11,573 nt of DNA from Actinomycetales bacterium (GCA_015655615.1 JAATES010000250.1:1-11573); one strand, 5' to 3'. Counted from the stretch's first letter, positions 1-7,021 are shown. The notes: generated by a model not told the origin, from the sequence alone. Program-made: numbers and translations.

Positions 1-1
1 G

Positions 2-1780
2 GAGGATCTGACTGCGCCCCAGATCGAGATCCGGGACTGCCCGTTCGGGGTGGGAGGCACATGGGATCTGGCGCAGGTGACGACGCCCAGCACCGGAGTC
101 CGTGACATCGAGCGACTGACGAGCGCCGTCCGGCAGGCCGCAGAACTGGCCCATTCCGCGCCTCCGCGGCGTCCGTGGCTGGACGCCTTGGACAGCGTCG
201 TCGACTTGCAACTGCTCGCCGGTTCCCGGGGAAGTCTGGAGGCGGCCCCGGGTGCAGTGGTACTCGGGCTTCAGGACGAGCCAGAGCATCAGCGGCGTAC
301 GCCCTTTGTCTTCCATCCGGACGACCAAGGCAGCATGGTCGTCTTCGGCGCCTCAGGCGCGGGAAAGAGCGGTGCGCTGCGCTCGTTGACCATGGCTGTG
401 TCGCATCGTTGCGAGGTCGAGCCGGTTGAGGTGTACGTCATCGATGCCGCGGGTGGCGCCTTGGCCCACCTGGAATCGCTTGCGACGGTGGGGGGCGTGA
501 TCCGGAGTGACGATGAGGAAAGGGTGCATCGGCTACTCGGCACCCTGGTGAAGCGTTGTGAGTCCCGCCATGGAGCTTTCGCCCGCGCTCATGCCGCCAC
601 CTTGACCGAATTCCGGTGTGGGTCGGCCGACACGGCAGAGCCACGGGTGTACCTCCTGGTGGATGGCCTCGGTGAGTTCTGCCAGCTCTACGATCGGCAA
701 CTGACGGGCTCTGTGATCCGGATGCTGACCCGGTTGATCACCATGGGTCGCCAGGTGGGAGTGCATGTCGTGGTGACTGCGGATCGCTCCGCAGCGCTGC
801 CTGCCGCAATGGCGGCGGGCATACAGGCCCGGGTGGTGCTGCGGATGGCGTCGGAGACCGACTATGCGATGCTCGGCGTGGCCGTCGATCAGCTCAAGGA
901 CGCACCTGCAGGCCGGGGCATGTATCACGGGCATGAGGTGCAGTGGGGTGTGTGGGGTGGCAGCCGTGATCTGTCGGATCAGTCGGCTGGTGTGGAGGCG
1001 CTTGCCCGTCGACTTGATCAAGCCGGCGCCTCGCAGGCGCCAGCGGTTCCTCGCCTGCCGTCCCGGGTGTTGTGGTCTGATCTGCCACGCACCGCCTTGC
1101 GCGGCGGGCGAGTACCGATTGGCCTCGGAGATGAAGACTTGACCCCGGTCGGGGTGCCTTCGGGCGATCTTTTGGTGGTGTCCGGACCGGCCGGTAGCGG
1201 CCGTTCGTCCACGATTCGAGTGTTGCTCGCCGCCCTGGGTGACTCTGGAGCGATCTCACGTCCCGTGCTGCTGTCCGCTCGTCAGTCCAGCGAACTATCG
1301 GGGGCGGCGCCCTGGTTCCAGTGTGCCTGGGGGAGTGCCGAGTGCGCAGCATTGGCGCAGCTGCTCGTGACGCAGTGGAGCGATGAGCAGCAGCCTCCTG
1401 CTCGAGGGCAGGCTGGAGAGCTGCCACCTGGCACCGACGTGCCGGGTGTTCTTGTCGTTGAGGCTCCGGCGGAACTCGAGGGAACTCCAGCGGACGCCGC
1501 GGTGGCCGCGGCGATTCGGATGGCTCGACGGGCGGGTTGCACGGTCCTCGTCGAGTCCGATCCGGTCACCGGCTCCGGGGCCTGGCATATCCACGCCGAG
1601 CTGAAGTCCGCTCGGGCGGGAATACTGCTGCAGCCTGATGAGGGGGATGCGCTCGCGCTGTTCCGGGTTCCCCTGCCACGGGGGTCACGTGCGGACTTTC
1701 CCGTAGGCAGGGGGTACCTCGTGGAGCGTGGCACTGTCACCAAGATGCAGGTGGCGTTACCACCACCGCTTTCGGTGTAG
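2..1780 (+). CDS. eccC: EccC-like FtsK/SpoIIIE ATPase of type VII secretion, C-terminal part (5' end outside window)
   Basis: This is the C-terminal part of the membrane-anchored motor ATPase that recognises and drives export of WXG100 substrates. The frame is open from base 2; an internal GTG at 50 lies inside conserved sequence, so it is not the start and the gene is cut by the edge. Counting from that GTG as residue 1, one ATPase domain has a clean Walker A (GASGAGKS, 100-107) and a Walker B-like strand (VYLLVDG, 200-206). A second domain follows with GPAGSGRS (379-386), where the Walker lysine is Arg, and VLVVEA (467-472) at the Walker B position. The tail (GILLQPDEGD, then VGRGYLVERG) resembles EccC C-termini. 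The earlier ATPase domain, transmembrane helices and any FHA domain would lie upstream. It converges on the WXG100 operon, 112 bp apart, which fits a shared secretion locus. Another FtsK-type translocase is possible but less likely in this context. Confidence 0.87.
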   Translation, partial: EDLTAPQIEIRDCPFGVGGTWDLAQVTTPSTGVRDIERLTSAVRQAAELAHSAPPRRPWLDALDSVVDLQLLAGSRGSLEAAPGAVVLGLQDEPEHQRRTPFVFHPDDQGSMVVFGASGAGKSGALRSLTMAVSHRCEVEPVEVYVIDAAGGALAHLESLATVGGVIRSDDEERVHRLLGTLVKRCESRHGAFARAHAATLTEFRCGSADTAEPRVYLLVDGLGEFCQLYDRQLTGSVIRMLTRLITMGRQVGVHVVVTADRSAALPAAMAAGIQARVVLRMASETDYAMLGVAVDQLKDAPAGRGMYHGHEVQWGVWGGSRDLSDQSAGVEALARRLDQAGASQAPAVPRLPSRVLWSDLPRTALRGGRVPIGLGDEDLTPVGVPSGDLLVVSGPAGSGRSSTIRVLLAALGDSGAISRPVLLSARQSSELSGAAPWFQCAWGSAECAALAQLLVTQWSDEQQPPARGQAGELPPGTDVPGVLVVEAPAELEGTPADAAVAAAIRMARRAGCTVLVESDPVTGSGAWHIHAELKSARAGILLQPDEGDALALFRVPLPRGSRADFPVGRGYLVERGTVTKMQVALPPPLSV

Positions 1781-1814
1781 CGCGAGGAGCATCGAGCGCT
1801 CAAGTTCGCTCTCC

Positions 1815-1837
1815 GGCCTGGCCTGGCCTGGCCTGGC
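1815..1837. repeat. Short tandem repeat, GGCCT x 4 plus GGC
   Basis: Four perfect copies of the 5-bp unit GGCCT followed by GGC lie in the 112-bp gap between the convergent stop codons of the EccC-like gene and the alpha/beta-hydrolase gene. No strong terminator with a T-run is visible in this gap. The repeat is a likely slippage site, and I assign it no function. Confidence 0.8.
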
Positions 1838-1892
1838 GAGTGTGCGAGTGAGCGACTGAGCAAGGGAAGGCGGGGCGGGTGGCCCAGTTCGG

Positions 1893-3665
1893 CTACCGGC
1901 GTTGAACGTAGTGGTCCCGGATCTCGATGTCTGCGCCATCGGTGGAGAAGAACTGGCTGAGATTGGGTGCCGAGCGCACGGTACTGTCAGCGGCCGTGCG
2001 AGCATAATCCGCGGCATTGTGCCCACCGCCCTTCCCGTGCACGGTCTCTCGGGAAGGGGTCTCGGGATTGGCGCTCAGGTCCAGTCGGCGGACCACCTGG
2101 TCGTCTCGGTTCTCATAATGGATCGCACTGATCTCGTCGGGTATCGCGATGTGCCCGACTGGTGCTCCGGCAGTGATCACTTCTTTGATGACGTAGTCAT
2201 GCTGATAGGTCGCTGCGAATCTGGCTGCGGTGATACCGCCTTGGCTGAACCCCGCGACCATGACGGTGGCCTGCTTGGGGTCCACGCCGTAGTCCGCGAG
2301 AGTCCTGTTCAGTGCGGCTTTCGACGCTTTGAGCAGATCTGACTCCGCTCCGGACATGGTGATGAGGTTCCCGGCCAGGTCATTGGGCACCGTGCTTGAG
2401 GAGTACCAGTCCTGGGTGCTCGGGATGATGACGGTGAAGACGGGAGGCTTCCCGGTCTTCACGACGATCCGAATCACCCCGACGGAGTTCTGGCCGATGC
2501 TATCGATTTCACCGGCGTTGTTGAACAGGTCGGCAGGGTTGCGGAACTTGCGGTAGTCCTGGTTGAGCTCTGGGTGGTCGCGCTGGAGCCCATCACGGTA
2601 GGACGCCACGCCGTGCGCAGGGTCCAGTCCTGTGACGTCGCTGGGGCTGACGAACACGGTGCCGTGGTCGCCTCGGCCGGACAAGGACAGCGCTGTGGCG
2701 AGGCTGGTGACGATGGCTTCATAGGTGCCGGGCGGGCTGGCGTCCAGCAGTGCGCCGGCATTGCGTTCCCACTCATCGAGCGAGAAATCGGCCTGTTGTG
2801 AAGCCGACCACATGTGGAGACCTGTGCGCAGTGCGCTTGCTCGGGGCTGGAGCGGGTTGAAGGGGTCTCGGAGTAAGGCGGATCCGGCGGCCTTGGCGAT
2901 GATGGTGGCGTTCTTCACGGCGGTGACGGCGAGGGCACCGGCAGCGACAGCGCCCGCACCAGCGACAGCGGCAGCGACCGCGATCCTCCAGGCGGCCACA
3001 TGTGCGAGTGCCGAGGTGGTCGCGGCGGTGACCGCCACATTCACCCTGGCCGCGTCGATCAGCACACCGCCACCCAGTCTTGCTGCACCGGTCGCTGTGA
3101 CGGCAGCGGTCCTGAGTCCTCCGGTGAGTGCTGCGGCCTGGACGGTCAGGGCCGATTCGACCAGTTGGTAAGCAGTCACGGCGGCTCCGGTGACGACGGA
3201 GAGGGCGAACGTTTCCGTCGCGAAGCCTATGAGGGTCGTGCTGGCGGCCACACACGCAGTTTCGGCTGCGGCACCCGTGAGTGGACTCACGATGAGTGAT
3301 TCTGCCAGGTCGGAGTCGGTGGCCGCCCGGAGGGCGACGCCAGCCATCGCCTGTGCTCCCTGGGCAAGGCAAGACACGTCGTCGACCACACTGGTGACCT
3401 CGCGGTAGGTGAGGGCTACATCGTGTGCCCCGGACGTCACGGCCTCCCGAGTCGAGGTGAGCGTCTCGGCACCAGAGGCCTTCGCCTCCTGCACGGTGTT
3501 CATCGATCGGTCGCGCAGATGTGACCAGACGTCTTGTACCCGCTGCCCCGGTGTACCGGTGACGTCGGAGGCTCGCGCCATCCCGGTGGTTGCCGCGTCC
3601 ACCTGTCCTCCGACGAGGAAGTCTTGCAAGACGTCGGCTGAGGCACCCCCGTCTTCACGCGACAC
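1893..3665 (-). CDS. Candidate type VII-secreted alpha/beta hydrolase (lipase/esterase-like) with long helical N-terminal half
   Basis: 590 aa from a GTG start; the start overlaps the 3' end of the preceding gene by 11 bp, so translation is probably coupled. The C-terminal part (about 330-590) reads as an alpha/beta hydrolase: a core strand (FTVIIP, 410-415), a nucleophile elbow AGFSQGG with Ser474, then ENRDDQV with Asp522 (or Asp521) as likely acid, and GKGGGHNAADYA with His549 (or His543) as likely base. The N-terminal half is Ala/Thr/Val-rich and predicted helical, with hydrophobic stretches near 135-168 and 226-262 that could be membrane-inserting. There is no Sec signal peptide. Position at the end of a WXG100 operon opposite eccC suggests a secreted or envelope-acting hydrolase, perhaps on lipids or esters. 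Substrate and export are inferred. It could instead be an integral membrane enzyme. I do not recognise a named family for the whole protein. Confidence 0.85.
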   Translation of the reverse strand: MSREDGGASADVLQDFLVGGQVDAATTGMARASDVTGTPGQRVQDVWSHLRDRSMNTVQEAKASGAETLTSTREAVTSGAHDVALTYREVTSVVDDVSCLAQGAQAMAGVALRAATDSDLAESLIVSPLTGAAAETACVAASTTLIGFATETFALSVVTGAAVTAYQLVESALTVQAAALTGGLRTAAVTATGAARLGGGVLIDAARVNVAVTAATTSALAHVAAWRIAVAAAVAGAGAVAAGALAVTAVKNATIIAKAAGSALLRDPFNPLQPRASALRTGLHMWSASQQADFSLDEWERNAGALLDASPPGTYEAIVTSLATALSLSGRGDHGTVFVSPSDVTGLDPAHGVASYRDGLQRDHPELNQDYRKFRNPADLFNNAGEIDSIGQNSVGVIRIVVKTGKPPVFTVIIPSTQDWYSSSTVPNDLAGNLITMSGAESDLLKASKAALNRTLADYGVDPKQATVMVAGFSQGGITAARFAATYQHDYVIKEVITAGAPVGHIAIPDEISAIHYENRDDQVVRRLDLSANPETPSRETVHGKGGGHNAADYARTAADSTVRSAPNLSQFFSTDGADIEIRDHYVQRR

Positions 3666-4797
3666 GTCGGCTCACATCCTTCGCGATCTCGCGAAGGGCG
3701 TCTATGACCTCAGAGCGAGAGGAACGGCTCAACCGGATGCGTCCGGTGGAGAGCACGTCATCCACCGTCGCCGGGCAGACCGGGGCCGTTGTGATCAAGG
3801 AAGCCGAGAACCAGTGACCGCAAGCATTGAGGAAGTGATGTGCCGGGGCCCAGTCTCGGCCAGAGTCCTCAATGATGTGCACGATGAGCCCCTCGGCCGT
3901 GCCGCCGGACAGCGCGGCGAGTAGATCCAGATCATCGTTGCTCTGAGTTGCACTCGCGACCGCGTCCAGCACGCGAGGATCCCCCAGGCGAATGGCATGG
4001 ACCAGGGACAGAGAGTCGACGAGACCCCATGTGGCGGTATCCGGCACGTCCGAGGTCCGGTGGGTCTGAAGGCCATCGAAGCTACTTGCGGCTCTGCGAG
4101 TGGACGGGCGGGATGCTGACCCCGGCTGATGCGTCTCGGCCCGAGGACGCGAAGAAGCCGATCGGCAGGGCTCCGGGGCCAGCGGCGAGATGAGAAGGCG
4201 TTCGAGTGCTGCCAGCGGGTGCACGGCGAGGGTCACCTGCCCGCCGGTCGGATGCTCGGCGTCGTTCGGGATGGTGTGGTCCCGCGTAGTTTTCTCCGGC
4301 CCGGTGGCCACTTGTGCCGTGGTCAACCGGAATTCGCAGCACAGGACTGGGTGAACCGTCACGACGGACCTCGTCGTCTGACCTGCCTGCCAGGCGAGTA
4401 TGTGTATCGCAAGAGGGGCCTGACCTGCGAGGGCGAACAGGTCGACGATCTGCGCTGCTGCGAGGAACTGCGCACGAGGGAAGGAGAGCCATCCGACGCT
4501 TGGTGGTGTGGAACCCGCTGACCGCTCCGGTCCGGCCGGAGAATCCGCGCGGCCCCCGCAGGACATGAGGGCTGCACCTCGATCCAGAAGCCGCGCCGCT
4601 GTCTCCACCGGCACGTCGGGCGCCGAGCCTGGCGGACGATCAGGCTCCGACGGTTCCTTTCCCGCCGGGCGTGTGCTGGCCGGCTCGCTCCGAGGAGGTC
4701 GTGCCTGCCTGAGCCACGGAGGCATGAGTGCAGCAGGAATGGCTTGCTGGAGTACCGACCACTCGGGCAGGCTGAAGGTGAGGGAACGAGAAGACAT
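3655..4797 (-). CDS. Type VII secretion-associated protein, possibly EspG/chaperone-like
   Basis: 380 aa from the ATG at 4797 (MSSRSLTFSLPEWSVL), with a modest GTGAGG site 9 nt upstream. A GTG at 4911, only 4 nt after the preceding stop, is a real alternative that would add a 38-residue disordered stretch. An ATG at 5016 would overlap the upstream gene by about 100 bp and is unlikely. The order resembles EspG-type chaperones: a leading strand/helix (LTFSLPEWSVLQQAIPAAL), a Pro/Arg/Ser-rich linker, a helix with LLDRGAAL, a helix then strand (QIVDLFALAGQAPLAIHIL), a further strand (SVVTVHPVLCCEFRL), then VTLAVHPLAALERLL. A second low-complexity linker (about residues 205-245) precedes a helical C-terminal region rich in Asp/Leu. 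EspG proteins bind secretion substrates in the cytoplasm. Similarity is by pattern only; an immunity or accessory role for the overlapping hydrolase gene is equally open. Confidence 0.75.
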   Translation of the reverse strand: MSSRSLTFSLPEWSVLQQAIPAALMPPWLRQARPPRSEPASTRPAGKEPSEPDRPPGSAPDVPVETAARLLDRGAALMSCGGRADSPAGPERSAGSTPPSVGWLSFPRAQFLAAAQIVDLFALAGQAPLAIHILAWQAGQTTRSVVTVHPVLCCEFRLTTAQVATGPEKTTRDHTIPNDAEHPTGGQVTLAVHPLAALERLLISPLAPEPCRSASSRPRAETHQPGSASRPSTRRAASSFDGLQTHRTSDVPDTATWGLVDSLSLVHAIRLGDPRVLDAVASATQSNDDLDLLAALSGGTAEGLIVHIIEDSGRDWAPAHHFLNACGHWFSASLITTAPVCPATVDDVLSTGRIRLSRSSRSEVIDALREIAKDVSRRVA

Positions 4798-4915
4798 GGC
4801 CGACGGCCTCACCGCGGCCGCATCGGACGGGCGAGCCGAGCCGATGCCTCCCGCCCGTCCGGTGGCCGCCTCACCACGAGGCTCGCTGTTCGGTGACTCC
4901 GTGCATCGCACTCTG

Positions 4916-5479
4916 TCACCACCACCCCATCGAGGAGAATCGCTTGTGCAAGTCCAGCCAATCCAGCGATCCTGGCGCTGGCAGCTGCGGCACCGCCATG
5001 GTGATGTGTCGTGCACGTTCGACGACCTCCCGAGCTATGATCTGGCCGCCGATCTTGAAGACGCTGACCTCGACCAGATCGCTTGCGGCGTTGGTCACTG
5101 TGCGGACCACACGCATCAGTGTGCTGACCGCTCCGGAGGACACCTCTTCGGTCACCTCGACCACCCGGCCCACCAGAGAGCGAGCTTCCTCGACGGCTGC
5201 CCTGATAGCTGCCTCCGCTCGGTGGATCGCTGATTTGGTGGCATCGACCTGGTTCGCATGCTGTGTGAGCTTGTCCGCTGCCCCGTCGACGTCCTCGGCG
5301 AGCCGCAGATAGGCGTCCAGAGCCCTGGAGACCCGGCCGCGCAGGACATCGGCCGCAGCGGACTCCCAGGTCATCTGGGCCGCATCCGCGCGCAGAACCG
5401 ATGCCTGCCGCCGGGCCTCCCGAGCTGCTGTTCGCAGTTCTGCCGCGCGGGTCCGGATCGCCGTGGTGTCCCCGTACAT
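4916..5479 (-). CDS. WXG100-like (ESAT-6 superfamily-like) helical protein with C-terminal extension
   Basis: 187 aa from ATG, with an AGGA ribosome-binding site 7 nt upstream (5487-5490) and 29 nt after the stop of the preceding WXG100 gene. Residues 1-100 are almost all charged/Ala helix, with a break at MTWES (Trp38, Ser40) followed by AAADVLRGRVSRALDAYLRL. That is the helix-turn-helix of ESAT-6-type proteins with WxS in place of WxG. Residues about 101-187 form an unusual extension: a Val-rich segment (VGRVVEVTEEV, then LVEVSVFKIGGQIIA), a helix (EVVERARHI) and a tail ending MGWW. Canonical WXG100 proteins stop near 100 aa. It probably pairs with the 98-aa neighbour as a helical heterodimer, or acts as adaptor for the hydrolase encoded downstream. 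I do not recognise the C-terminal extension. Confidence 0.83.
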   Translation of the reverse strand: MYGDTTAIRTRAAELRTAAREARRQASVLRADAAQMTWESAAADVLRGRVSRALDAYLRLAEDVDGAADKLTQHANQVDATKSAIHRAEAAIRAAVEEARSLVGRVVEVTEEVSSGAVSTLMRVVRTVTNAASDLVEVSVFKIGGQIIAREVVERARHITMAVPQLPAPGSLDWLDLHKRFSSMGWW

Positions 5480-5508
5480 CGTCAGATCCTGATAGTCGCA
5501 GCGGGTCC

Positions 5509-5805
5509 CTACCGGGACAGCCTCGCGGCCAACTGGGTGTCGACGTCTGCCAGCGTGGTCGCGGTCTGCCGAAGGAAGGCCGACAGGCCATCCAGTCCGC
5601 TGATGGTGTCGCGTGCGCCTTTGGTGAAGGTCTCATAGGACGCCTTGAACGCCCCCGACGTCCGATCGGTGACGAAACCTGAGGACACCAGGGCAGCGAT
5701 CTGTGATTGCAGGGAAGTGAGCTGCTGGTTGATGTCGTCCCGGCCGGCCACCAGTTTGTCGGCCGAGGTGTTGAGGTCCTGGTAGGACACGGAGAGATTG
5801 GCCAA
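5509..5805 (-). CDS. WXG100-family type VII secretion protein (FVT variant of WXG)
   Basis: 98 aa, the usual length of an ESAT-6/WXG100 protein: two amphipathic helices with a central turn. The turn reads SSGFVTDRTSGAF (residues 41-53), so FVT (44-46) replaces WxG; this form, followed by an F..SYETF.KGA helix, is one I know from actinobacterial WXG100 homologues. Start is TTG at 5805, chosen because a strong AGGAG lies 8 nt upstream (5814-5818) and the protein then begins MANLSVSYQDL, as family members do. The C-terminal helix (LSAFLRQTATTLADVDTQL) shows no clear YxxxD/E export signal, which suggests its dimer partner (the 187-aa product) or another substrate carries it. It is first gene of a four-gene operon and the likely substrate of the EccC-like ATPase encoded opposite. 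Confidence 0.9.
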   Translation of the reverse strand: MANLSVSYQDLNTSADKLVAGRDDINQQLTSLQSQIAALVSSGFVTDRTSGAFKASYETFTKGARDTISGLDGLSAFLRQTATTLADVDTQLAARLSR

Positions 5806-5813
5806 GGGTCCTG

Positions 5814-5818
5814 CTCCT
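5814..5818 (-). promoter_or_regulatory. Shine-Dalgarno site for the WXG100 gene (decides the TTG start)
   Basis: AGGAG on the minus strand, 8 nt before the TTG at 5805. It is the clearest ribosome-binding site in the window and supports a TTG start in the absence of a nearby in-frame ATG. Confidence 0.7.
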
Positions 5819-5837
5819 GACTATCCGAAGGGGGCCG

Positions 5838-5854
5838 CCACGAGGAGTTCGTGG
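5838..5854 (-). promoter_or_regulatory. Hairpin / inverted repeat in the leader of the WXG100 operon
   Basis: Perfect 6-bp arms (CCACGA and TCGTGG) around a 5-nt loop. Read as mRNA, the loop side is ACTCC followed by U, so CUCCU is exactly complementary to the AGGAG ribosome-binding site 20 nt downstream. It could act as an RNA switch controlling translation, or as a DNA operator just downstream of the predicted start site. Function is inferred. Confidence 0.45.
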
Positions 5855-5867
5855 TGGTCATGCCTTC

Positions 5868-5873
5868 ACGGTA
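5868..5873 (-). promoter_or_regulatory. Candidate -10 box (TACCGT) for the WXG100 operon
   Basis: TACCGT on the minus strand fits the actinobacterial TANNNT -10 element. It would start transcription near 5861, giving a leader of about 56 nt that contains the 5838-5854 hairpin. No good -35 hexamer is visible. An ATG lies at the predicted start (5859-5861), but its frame overlaps the WXG100 gene and looks non-coding. Confidence 0.35.
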
Positions 5874-5920
5874 GGAGGGACTTCCGCCCACATGCTGCTT
5901 GTCCACAGGTTGACGTGACA

Positions 5921-5939
5921 CGCCCCCGGCTTGGGGACG
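5921..5939 (-). terminator. GC-rich hairpin downstream of the aldo/keto reductase, possible terminator
   Basis: As RNA from the minus strand, CGUCCCC and GGGGGCG form a 7-bp stem with one G-U pair and a 5-nt AAGCC loop, 17 nt after the reductase stop. There is no U-tract, so this is at best an atypical terminator separating the reductase from the WXG100 operon on the same strand. Confidence 0.35.
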
Positions 5940-5956
5940 CAGCCCGAGAGGGAACC

Positions 5957-7015
5957 TCAGAACAGGGCGATCCGACCCGGCGCGGGGAAGATCTCGTCAA
6001 GTCGCGCCAGGACGTCCGGGGTCAGGTCGACGACGGCGCGCGCGTTCTCGATGACCTGTTCGGGCCTGGTGGCTCCCGCGATCACGCTGGCGATGGCGGG
6101 CTGGGCGGCGATCCAGCTGAAGGCCAGCTGCACTGGTGTCACCCCGGCGTCGGTCGCGAGGTCCACGAACGACTCCAGTGCTGCCCAAGGGGCCTCGCTC
6201 AGGACGGCTCTCTTGGCGTTCGAGGACAGCCGTGACCCTGTCGGCGCGGGGACTCCGCGCTGGTACTTTCCGGTCAGCAGCCCGTTCGACAACGGGAAGT
6301 ACGGCAGCACCCCGATCCCGAATTCCACGGCGGCGGGGATGACCTCGAGCTCGGCTCGACGGTCGATCAGATTGTAGTGGTTCTGGCTGGAGATGAACCG
6401 CTCCGCACCCAGATCGCGGGCCACATACTCGGCCTGAGCGATCTGCCATCCCGCGCGATTGGAATGACCCAGGTACCGGACCTTGCCGGAGGTCACCAGG
6501 TCGCTGAGCGCGGCGATGGTCTCCTCAATGGGCGTGCCGGGATCGGGGGTATGGAATTGCAGCAGGTCGATCCAGTCCGTGCCGAGCCTGCGCAATGACG
6601 CCTCGACTGCGGTGATGAGGTAGCGACGCGAGCCGCGGGCGCCGAAGTCCGGACCGTTGGCGCCTCGCAAGTCCATGCCGAACTTGGTCGCGAGAACGAC
6701 ATCGCCACGACGAGCCCCCAGGGCCTTGCCCAGCAGTTCCTCGGATTCTCCGGGGTGGGAGCCATAGGAGTCCGCGGTGTCGAACAGCGTGATTCCGGCA
6801 TCCAGGGCAGTGCCGACGACGGCGCGGGCGCCCTCCAGCGTCGTGGTCGCGGTGCCGGGCCGTCCTAGGTTGTTGCAGCCGAGTCCGACGGCCGAGACCA
6901 CGAGCCCCGAGCGGCCCAGATGACGGAGACCGGGAGCCTGCGACTCATCAGACCGAGGATCGGCGGGCAAGGTGCTGCTGGAAGGCGTCTGAGCATTCGG
7001 GAAGGCATTCGACAT
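5957..7015 (-). CDS. Aldo/keto reductase
   Basis: 352 aa, a soluble NAD(P)H-dependent oxidoreductase of the aldo/keto reductase superfamily (TIM barrel), reducing aldehydes or ketones; substrate unknown. The catalytic tetrad is intact: FDTADSYG supplies Asp79 and Tyr84, ATKFG Lys111, and LLQFHTPD His155. KVRYLGHSN, SSQNHYNLI and YFPLSNGLLTGKY fit the Tas/YajO-type branch, and the tail IASVIAGATRPEQVIEN is the cofactor-binding region. The ATG at 7015 is preferred over an in-frame TTG at 7048 because a TATGTT -10 box lies exactly 6 nt before it, the spacing seen at the next three genes, and because no Shine-Dalgarno site is visible. About 29 residues of unconserved leader precede the first barrel strand. 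It is divergent from the methyltransferase gene and shares a 109-bp promoter region with it. Confidence 0.93.
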   Translation of the reverse strand: MSNAFPNAQTPSSSTLPADPRSDESQAPGLRHLGRSGLVVSAVGLGCNNLGRPGTATTTLEGARAVVGTALDAGITLFDTADSYGSHPGESEELLGKALGARRGDVVLATKFGMDLRGANGPDFGARGSRRYLITAVEASLRRLGTDWIDLLQFHTPDPGTPIEETIAALSDLVTSGKVRYLGHSNRAGWQIAQAEYVARDLGAERFISSQNHYNLIDRRAELEVIPAAVEFGIGVLPYFPLSNGLLTGKYQRGVPAPTGSRLSSNAKRAVLSEAPWAALESFVDLATDAGVTPVQLAFSWIAAQPAIASVIAGATRPEQVIENARAVVDLTPDVLARLDEIFPAPGRIALF

Positions 7016-7021
7016 GCTTCG

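Noticed and set aside
1878..1897. 7-bp hairpin (GGTGGCC / GGCTACC with one G-T pair) as a terminator for eccC
   Set aside because: It is about 100 bp past the stop, lacks a T-run, holds the stop codon of the opposing gene and loses a pair on the minus strand.
3409..3924. Plus-strand open frame across the junction of the 380-aa and 590-aa genes
   Set aside because: Its product has no domain, it spans two real genes on the other strand, and no ribosome-binding site or promoter is visible.
4809..5921. Long open frame (370 codons, minus) overlapping both WXG100-like genes, with an ATG at 5861 directly after a TACCGT box
   Set aside because: Its product is a Pro/Arg/Ser/Gly-rich low-complexity sequence typical of a GC-rich shadow frame, while the overlapping frames give recognisable WXG100 proteins with good ribosome-binding sites.
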